A DNA stretch of 64,000 nucleotides from Arthrobacter oryzae. GTDB taxonomy: Bacteria > Actinomycetota > Actinomycetes > Actinomycetales > Micrococcaceae. A program made the position numbers and the translations under genes. The stretch covers positions 682,001 through 746,000 of the forward strand of contig NZ_RBIR01000001.1 of assembly GCF_003634095.1 (NCBI RefSeq). Reading direction: 5' to 3'. Positions 59,398 to 64,000 of the stretch are shown here, piece after piece. A model generated the notes under the pieces. The model did not search any database and was not told the origin of the DNA. It saw only the letters and a list, made by a program, of their open reading frames with translations. How positions within the stretch are numbered: position 1 is the first letter of the stretch; every line of letters begins with the position of its first letter.

Positions 59398-61172
59398 GGG
59401 GTTTCCTCCAGGACCAACTGGGATGAGGCAATTTCCCGGTAGCTTGGCGAGGACTCCATGAGCTCACTGTGCGTGCCCTGCGCAACGAGGCAGCCGTCTT
59501 CCAGGACTAGGATCAGCCCGGCGTCCAGGATGGTGGCCACCCGTTCGGCCACGATCAGCACGGTGGCCGAACGTAACAGCGGCTCGATCGCCGCCCGGAG
59601 CCTGGCATCAGTCCCGTAGTCCAGGGCCGAGAAACTGTCGTCGAACAGGTAGACGGGAGCATCTTTGAGCAGTGCCCGTGCTATGCACAGGCGCTGGCGT
59701 TCACCGCCGGAAAAGTTGGTGCCGCCCTGGCTTACGGGCGCGCCGAGCCCGAGGGGCAGGGCACGGATAAAGTCGCCGGCTTGGGCGGCCTCGAGCGCCT
59801 GCCACAAGTCGTGGTCGGTGGCCGTGGGCGAGCCGAACCGGAGGTTCTCCGCGACCGTGCCCGCAAACAGGTAGGACTGTTGCGGAACAATGGCGATGAG
59901 GCTGCGCAAGGCATCCAGCGGCATGGCCCGCACGTCGCGTCCGCCGATGCTGATCTGCCCGGCCGTCGCGTCGAGGAATCTGGGCAGCAGGTTCATCAGA
60001 GTGGTCTTGCCGCTGCCGGTCGCCCCAATGATCGCCGTCGTCGTCCCCGGGACCGCGGTGAAGGAGACGCCATCGAGAACAGGCGCCTCCGCGCCGGGAT
60101 AGGCGAAACCCACGTTCCGGAACTCGACAGCATGCCCGGAGCGTGCGGCGCCGCGGGGAAGAGCGCCGCCGGGCCGCGCGGTGACGTTGCCGTCTCCCGC
60201 CGGAGCAGCCGGGTCCGTGATGGCCGGCTCGGTGTCCAGCACCTCGCGGATCCGCTCCGCGCACGCAGTAGCCCTGGGAGCCGTCATGAACACGTACATC
60301 GCCATCATGATGGCGATCAGGATTTGCAGGATGTAGGACATGAACGCGGTGAGGGCGCCCAACCGCATTTCGCCGGCATCGATCCGGTGGCCGCCGAACC
60401 AGACGACGCAGACGGAGGAGAGGTTGACCACCAGCATGATCATCGGCATCATCCCCGCCACCAGCAGGGCAGACTGCAGGTTGTTCCGGGTGAGGTCCTT
60501 GTTGGCCTCGTCGAAGCGGCGTTCTTCGTGCCCTTGGCGGACGAAGCCGCGGATGACATTCGCGCCGATGATTTGCTCGCGCAGCACCCTGCCGATCCGG
60601 TCGAGAAGCCCCTGGCCCTCGCGGTAAAGCGGTATCAGGCGGCGCACGATCACGGTCATGATCAGCGTGAGGATAGGGATGACCGCGACCACGATCCAGG
60701 ACAGCGCGACGTCCTGGTGCACGGCCAGCGCGATGCCGCCAATGAAGATGGCGGGGGCGGCGATCAGCATGGTGAAAATCAGGACGGCGAGGTTTTGGAT
60801 CTGGGCGACGTCGTTGGTGGCCCGGGTGACGAGGCTGGGGGCGCCGAAGTTGCCCACCTCTTGGGAGGAAAACGACTGCACCTTGGCGAAAAGCTCCCGG
60901 CGCAGCTGGCCGCCCAGCTCCATGGCGACGCCGGCGCCCAGGTAACCTGCCGCGATGGCGGTTGCCACCTGGACGGCGGCGATTCCGGCCATCCAGCCGC
61001 CGAGATAGAGGATCTCCCCCGTGTCGCCGGCGATGATGCCGTCGTCGATGATGGCGGCATTCAGGGTGGGCAGGAGCAGGTTGGCGGTGGTCTGCACAAG
61101 CTGGAGCACAACTATTGCCAGCACGCTCCCCTTATGCGCGGACAGCAGCCGCACCATCAGGCCTGTAAGCAC
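59394..61172 (-). CDS. Heterodimeric ABC exporter, subunit with degenerate NBD
   Basis: A 592-residue half-transporter: six helices in about 1-310, then the NBD. Walker A is GATGSGKTT near 382, signature FSGGERQRLCIARALL near 485, Walker B YLFDDSFSALD near 509 and the switch region VAERVAT near 540. The catalytic Glu after Walker B is Asp, and the switch His is replaced by Glu, so its own ATP site should hydrolyse poorly. It supplies a good signature to the partner site. GGAGG precedes GTG 61172 and the stop overlaps the partner start (GTGA). Cargo unknown; drug or lipid export is typical. Confidence 0.92.
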   Translation of the reverse strand: MLTGLMVRLLSAHKGSVLAIVVLQLVQTTANLLLPTLNAAIIDDGIIAGDTGEILYLGGWMAGIAAVQVATAIAAGYLGAGVAMELGGQLRRELFAKVQSFSSQEVGNFGAPSLVTRATNDVAQIQNLAVLIFTMLIAAPAIFIGGIALAVHQDVALSWIVVAVIPILTLIMTVIVRRLIPLYREGQGLLDRIGRVLREQIIGANVIRGFVRQGHEERRFDEANKDLTRNNLQSALLVAGMMPMIMLVVNLSSVCVVWFGGHRIDAGEMRLGALTAFMSYILQILIAIMMAMYVFMTAPRATACAERIREVLDTEPAITDPAAPAGDGNVTARPGGALPRGAARSGHAVEFRNVGFAYPGAEAPVLDGVSFTAVPGTTTAIIGATGSGKTTLMNLLPRFLDATAGQISIGGRDVRAMPLDALRSLIAIVPQQSYLFAGTVAENLRFGSPTATDHDLWQALEAAQAGDFIRALPLGLGAPVSQGGTNFSGGERQRLCIARALLKDAPVYLFDDSFSALDYGTDARLRAAIEPLLRSATVLIVAERVATILDAGLILVLEDGCLVAQGTHSELMESSPSYREIASSQLVLEETP

Positions 61173-61290
61173 CGAACCTCCATCGCTAGCCAGGGCCCGG
61201 AATAGGAATCAGCCTAACGGCCGCCCCCATGCCGCCACGTCATTGTAAGCCCCAATCCGGAGTGCTTCGTGTCAAGCGCAAACACGCAGA

Positions 61291-62070
61291 TCACCCGTGT
61301 TTTTGCGCCACCGCAAACGTGCGCCGGAACGGGAACACCGTCCCGTGCCGGCCCCCGGGATATGCGGTGTCCAGGAGTGCCGAATACTCGGACTCGAACT
61401 CCCGCGCCGCGTCCTCCGGCAGCGCGGCCAGCACGGGTCTGAGGCCGGTGCCGCGGACCCACTCCAGCACCGGGTGCGCGCCGGGGAGCAATTGCAGGTA
61501 CGTGGTTTCCCAAGCATCGGCCGCGCAGCCGGCGTCGAGCATGATCTGCAGGTATTCCGCAGCATCCCCGACGACATCGTCGTGGCGCAGGACCCCGGCG
61601 AGCCGCCCTGCCCAGGCCGGGGACTCCGCCAGCTCCCGCATCAGGGTGTGGGACGGGGCGTTGAAGTTCCCCGGCACCTGCAGCGCAAACCAGGCGCCCG
61701 GTTTGAGGGCATCAAGCCATGCCGGCAACAGCTTCCGGTGGCCGGGGACCCACTGCAGGGCGGCGTTGGTGACCACCACGTCCGTGTCTCCGGACGGGAG
61801 CCAGTGCGCGATGTCGGCGAGCTCATAGGAGAGATTTGGCGTCCCGCCCGCGTACTCCTTTGACGCGACCAGCATCTCCGGTGACGAGTCCAGGCCCACT
61901 ACCTGCGCCCCGGGCCACCGGGCCGCGAGAGTGGCAGTGAGGTTTCCGGGACCGCAGCCGAGGTCGACGACGTGCCGCGGGGCCTCGGCATGAATGCGCC
62001 CCGTCAGGTCAAAGAAGGGCCTGTCCCGGTAATCCCCGAACTGCACATATTTTTCGGGATCCCATTTCAC
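61291..62070 (-). CDS. tam: Trans-aconitate 2-methyltransferase
   Basis: SAM-dependent methyltransferase that esterifies trans-aconitate, an inhibitor formed from cis-aconitate; 259 residues. The family N-terminus is VKWDPEKYVQFGDYRDRPFFDL, followed by SAM motif I VVDLGCGPGNLTATL near 37, the motif-II acidic residue in VVGLDSSPEML near 57 and VVTNAALQWVPGH near 100. GTG 62070 has GGAGG 7 bases upstream; the frame to 62136 adds unrelated residues. Monocistronic. Confidence 0.9.
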   Translation of the reverse strand: MKWDPEKYVQFGDYRDRPFFDLTGRIHAEAPRHVVDLGCGPGNLTATLAARWPGAQVVGLDSSPEMLVASKEYAGGTPNLSYELADIAHWLPSGDTDVVVTNAALQWVPGHRKLLPAWLDALKPGAWFALQVPGNFNAPSHTLMRELAESPAWAGRLAGVLRHDDVVGDAAEYLQIMLDAGCAADAWETTYLQLLPGAHPVLEWVRGTGLRPVLAALPEDAAREFESEYSALLDTAYPGGRHGTVFPFRRTFAVAQKHG

Positions 62071-62169
62071 GGCTACCTCCAGTCCCCGGCACTGTTGTCC
62101 TCCTCGAAGCCTAGCCCCGGCCCGAAGGCCAGCCAAGGAGGCAGGCCTCCGGCTTGCGCGCCGCGCTTT

Positions 62170-62196
62170 CCGGGCGGTGCCGCGGGCACCGCCCGG
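62170..62196. promoter_or_regulatory. Tight hairpin in the helicase upstream region
   Basis: Perfect 12-bp stem CCGGGCGGTGCC with a 3-base loop, 19 bases before the helicase ATG and in the divergent gap with tam. A terminator role is unlikely; a 5'-leader structure is possible. Confidence 0.4.
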
Positions 62197-62214
62197 GCAC
62201 TAAGCTGGAAAGCG

Positions 62215-64000
62215 ATGAAACTCGTTGATCAGCTCCCCGCCCCGGCCGCCCGAATTCCCGGCAGGACGGCCCTGGACCCGGATGAGCTTTACACGCGTTT
62301 TGTCGAGTGGACCGAGACACGCGGCCTGGCCCTCTACACCGCCCAGGACGAGGCGATCATGGAGCTGGCCGCCGGCTCCAACGTCATCCTGGCCACACCC
62401 ACCGGGTCAGGGAAGTCCCTCGTGGCCATCGCCGCGCACTTCCAGGCCATGGCCCGCGGGGCGCGGAGCTATTACACGGCCCCGATCAAAGCCCTGGTCT
62501 CGGAGAAGTTCTTCGCCCTTTGCGAGATCTTCGGGGCCGAAAACGTCGGCATGATCACCGGTGACTCCGGCGTCAACCAGGATGCCCCGATCATCTGCTG
62601 CACGGCTGAGATCCTGGCCAACATCGCCCTCCGCGAGGGAGCCGCTGCCGAGCTCGGTTCGGTCATCATGGACGAATTCCACTTCTACTCGGACCCGCAG
62701 CGCGGCTGGGCCTGGCAGGTGCCGTTGCTGGAGCTGCCCCAGGCGCAGTTCCTGTTGATGTCCGCGACCCTCGGCGATGTCAGCCGTTTCGAAGCCGGAA
62801 TCACGGAGCTGACCGGCCGCCCGACGACCACGGTCAGTTCCGCCGAACGTCCCATCCCGCTGCACTACTACTACGAGCAGACTCCGGTCCACGAGACCCT
62901 CGAAGAGCTTCTCGCCACCAAGCAGGTCCCGGTCTACGTGGTCCATTTCAGCCAGGTCGAGGCAATCGACCGGGCCCAGAACCTGATGAGCATCAATGTC
63001 TGCACCCGCGAGGAAAAGGACAAGATTGCCGAGCTCATCGCCGGGTTCCGCTTCGCCGCGGGCTTCGGGAAAACCCTCAACAGGCTGGTCCGGCACGGGA
63101 TCGGCGTCCACCATGCCGGCATGCTGCCGAAGTACCGCCGGCTTGTCGAGCAGCTCGCCCAGGCCGGGCTCCTGAAGGTCATCTGCGGCACGGACACCCT
63201 CGGGGTGGGCATCAACGTGCCTATCCGCACCGTCCTGCTGACGGCCCTGAGCAAGTACGACGGCGTCCGCACCCGGCTGCTGAACTCCCGCGAGTTTCAC
63301 CAGATCGCCGGAAGGGCCGGACGCGCCGGCTATGACACGGCCGGCACCGTGGTGGTCCAGGCCCCGGAGCACGTGACCGAGAACGTGAAGGCGATGGCCA
63401 AGGCCACGGCCAAGTTCGGCGATGACCAAAAGAAGCTGCGCCAGGTGGTGAAGAAGAAGCCCCCGGAGGGCTTCGTCTCCTGGGGCGAACCGACGTACAA
63501 ACGGCTCGTGGAGTCCGTGCCCGATCCTCTCACGTCGAGTTTCACCGTGACGCACGCGATGCTGATGAACCTCATGGAACGCCCCGGGGACCCGTTCCAG
63601 GCCGCCCGCCGCCTGCTCACCGAGAACCACGAGACCCGGTCCTCGCAGCTGCAGCTCATGAAGAAGGCGCTGGGCATCTACCGGGAACTGCTCGCGGCCG
63701 GCGTCGTGGAGCGGATCCCGCCCGAGGAACAGGGTGCGGATGGCCGCACGGTGCGGCTCACGGTCCACCTGCAGGCGAACTTCGCGCTCAACCAGCCCCT
63801 GTCCCCGTTTGCCCTTGCGGCCCTGGAGCTGCTGGATCCGGAGTCGCCGTCCTACGCCCTGGACGTCGTGTCCGTGATCGAAGCGACCCTGGAGAAGCCG
63901 CGCCAGATCCTGTCCGCCCAGCAGAAGAAGGCGCGCGGCGAAGCAATCGCCGCCATGAAGGCCGACGGCATCGAGTACGACCAGCGGATGGCGATGCTCG
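62215..64000 (+). CDS. DEAD/DEAH-box helicase with DUF3516-type C-terminus, 3'-truncated by window edge
   Basis: A superfamily-2 helicase, open to the window end (595 codons visible). The Q-like region LYTAQDEAIMEL near 41-52 is followed by Walker A ATPTGSGKSLVA near 62, motif Ia YTAPIKALVSEKF, the Walker B/DEAH-equivalent IMDEFHFYSDP near 152 and SAT motif LLMSATLGD near 180. Then come motif V CGTDTLGVGINVP near 325 and motif VI HQIAGRAGRAGYD near 362. A DUF3516-like region follows (NHETRSSQLQLMKKAL). Likely an RNA helicase or a Ski2-like translocase; the C-terminus must be checked outside the window. GGAAAG precedes ATG 62215. Confidence 0.92.
   Translation, partial: MKLVDQLPAPAARIPGRTALDPDELYTRFVEWTETRGLALYTAQDEAIMELAAGSNVILATPTGSGKSLVAIAAHFQAMARGARSYYTAPIKALVSEKFFALCEIFGAENVGMITGDSGVNQDAPIICCTAEILANIALREGAAAELGSVIMDEFHFYSDPQRGWAWQVPLLELPQAQFLLMSATLGDVSRFEAGITELTGRPTTTVSSAERPIPLHYYYEQTPVHETLEELLATKQVPVYVVHFSQVEAIDRAQNLMSINVCTREEKDKIAELIAGFRFAAGFGKTLNRLVRHGIGVHHAGMLPKYRRLVEQLAQAGLLKVICGTDTLGVGINVPIRTVLLTALSKYDGVRTRLLNSREFHQIAGRAGRAGYDTAGTVVVQAPEHVTENVKAMAKATAKFGDDQKKLRQVVKKKPPEGFVSWGEPTYKRLVESVPDPLTSSFTVTHAMLMNLMERPGDPFQAARRLLTENHETRSSQLQLMKKALGIYRELLAAGVVERIPPEEQGADGRTVRLTVHLQANFALNQPLSPFALAALELLDPESPSYALDVVSVIEATLEKPRQILSAQQKKARGEAIAAMKADGIEYDQRMAML

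Noticed and set aside
62407..63768. A 453-codon minus-strand open frame near the right edge
   Set aside because: It is antisense to a helicase whose full motif set (Walker A, DExH-like, SAT, motif VI) is visible on the plus strand; the helicase merely lacks a stop inside the window.

Overview
The window is about 64 kb of a high-GC chromosome with no rRNA, tRNA, CRISPR array, transposase, integrase or phage gene that I can see. Gene content and order point to an actinobacterium of the Micrococcaceae, most like Arthrobacter or Pseudarthrobacter. The supporting evidence is opcA, whiA, rbpA, a type-B L31, a bioY-ATPase-EcfT biotin transporter, the tkt-tal-pgi-zwf-opcA-pgl cluster, frequent GTG and TTG starts, and candidate leaderless promoters (a TANNNT box six bases before the start codon). 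Almost everything is core metabolism. The genus is inferred from gene order and has not been tested.

Layout. 1-11.9 kb: 3' part of an M1 aminopeptidase, lipoate ligase, L31, a SpoU rRNA methyltransferase, a TSUP exporter, an ABC ATPase, serB, an SDR, Hsp20, fabG, then a DUF3099/small-Cys-protein/SURF1/YbaK run. 12-16 kb: an ABC-F ATPase and the biotin ECF transporter. 15.97-16.42 kb: a gene-free, palindrome-rich repeat cluster. 16.4-20.7 kb: thiolase, acyl-CoA ligase, zinc metallopeptidase and an uncharacterised protein. 20.8-26.2 kb: a sufR-sufB-sufD-Rieske-sufC-sufT Fe-S assembly operon ending in a strong terminator. 26.3-33.4 kb: an ABC-2 transporter with ctaA (heme A synthase), a membrane protein, an acyltransferase, a Thr/Ser dehydratase and ctaB (heme O synthase).

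33.6-42.2 kb: transketolase, transaldolase, Pgi, Zwf, OpcA and 6-phosphogluconolactonase, all on the plus strand; this is the oxidative and non-oxidative pentose-phosphate pathway apart from 6-phosphogluconate dehydrogenase and the isomerase/epimerase. 42.1-48.1 kb, minus strand: rbpA, secG, tpiA, pgk, gapA, superoxide dismutase and whiA. 48.1-52.2 kb: yvcK, rapZ and uvrC. 52.3-57 kb: a PlsC-type acyltransferase, a HAD phosphatase and uvrA with a candidate LexA site. 57-61.2 kb: a heterodimeric ABC exporter with one degenerate ATP site, plus a GntR repressor. 61.3-64 kb: trans-aconitate methyltransferase and a DEAD/DEAH helicase cut by the window end.

I found no clear new multi-gene defence or biosynthetic system. 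The most unusual signals are in the DNA itself. One is the GGRCATGYCC palindrome cluster at 16.03-16.40 kb. The other is a recurring pattern of short tandem duplications, very often exactly 15 bp, at the first or last codons of otherwise ordinary genes. All coordinates and repeats were read by eye; no search was run.
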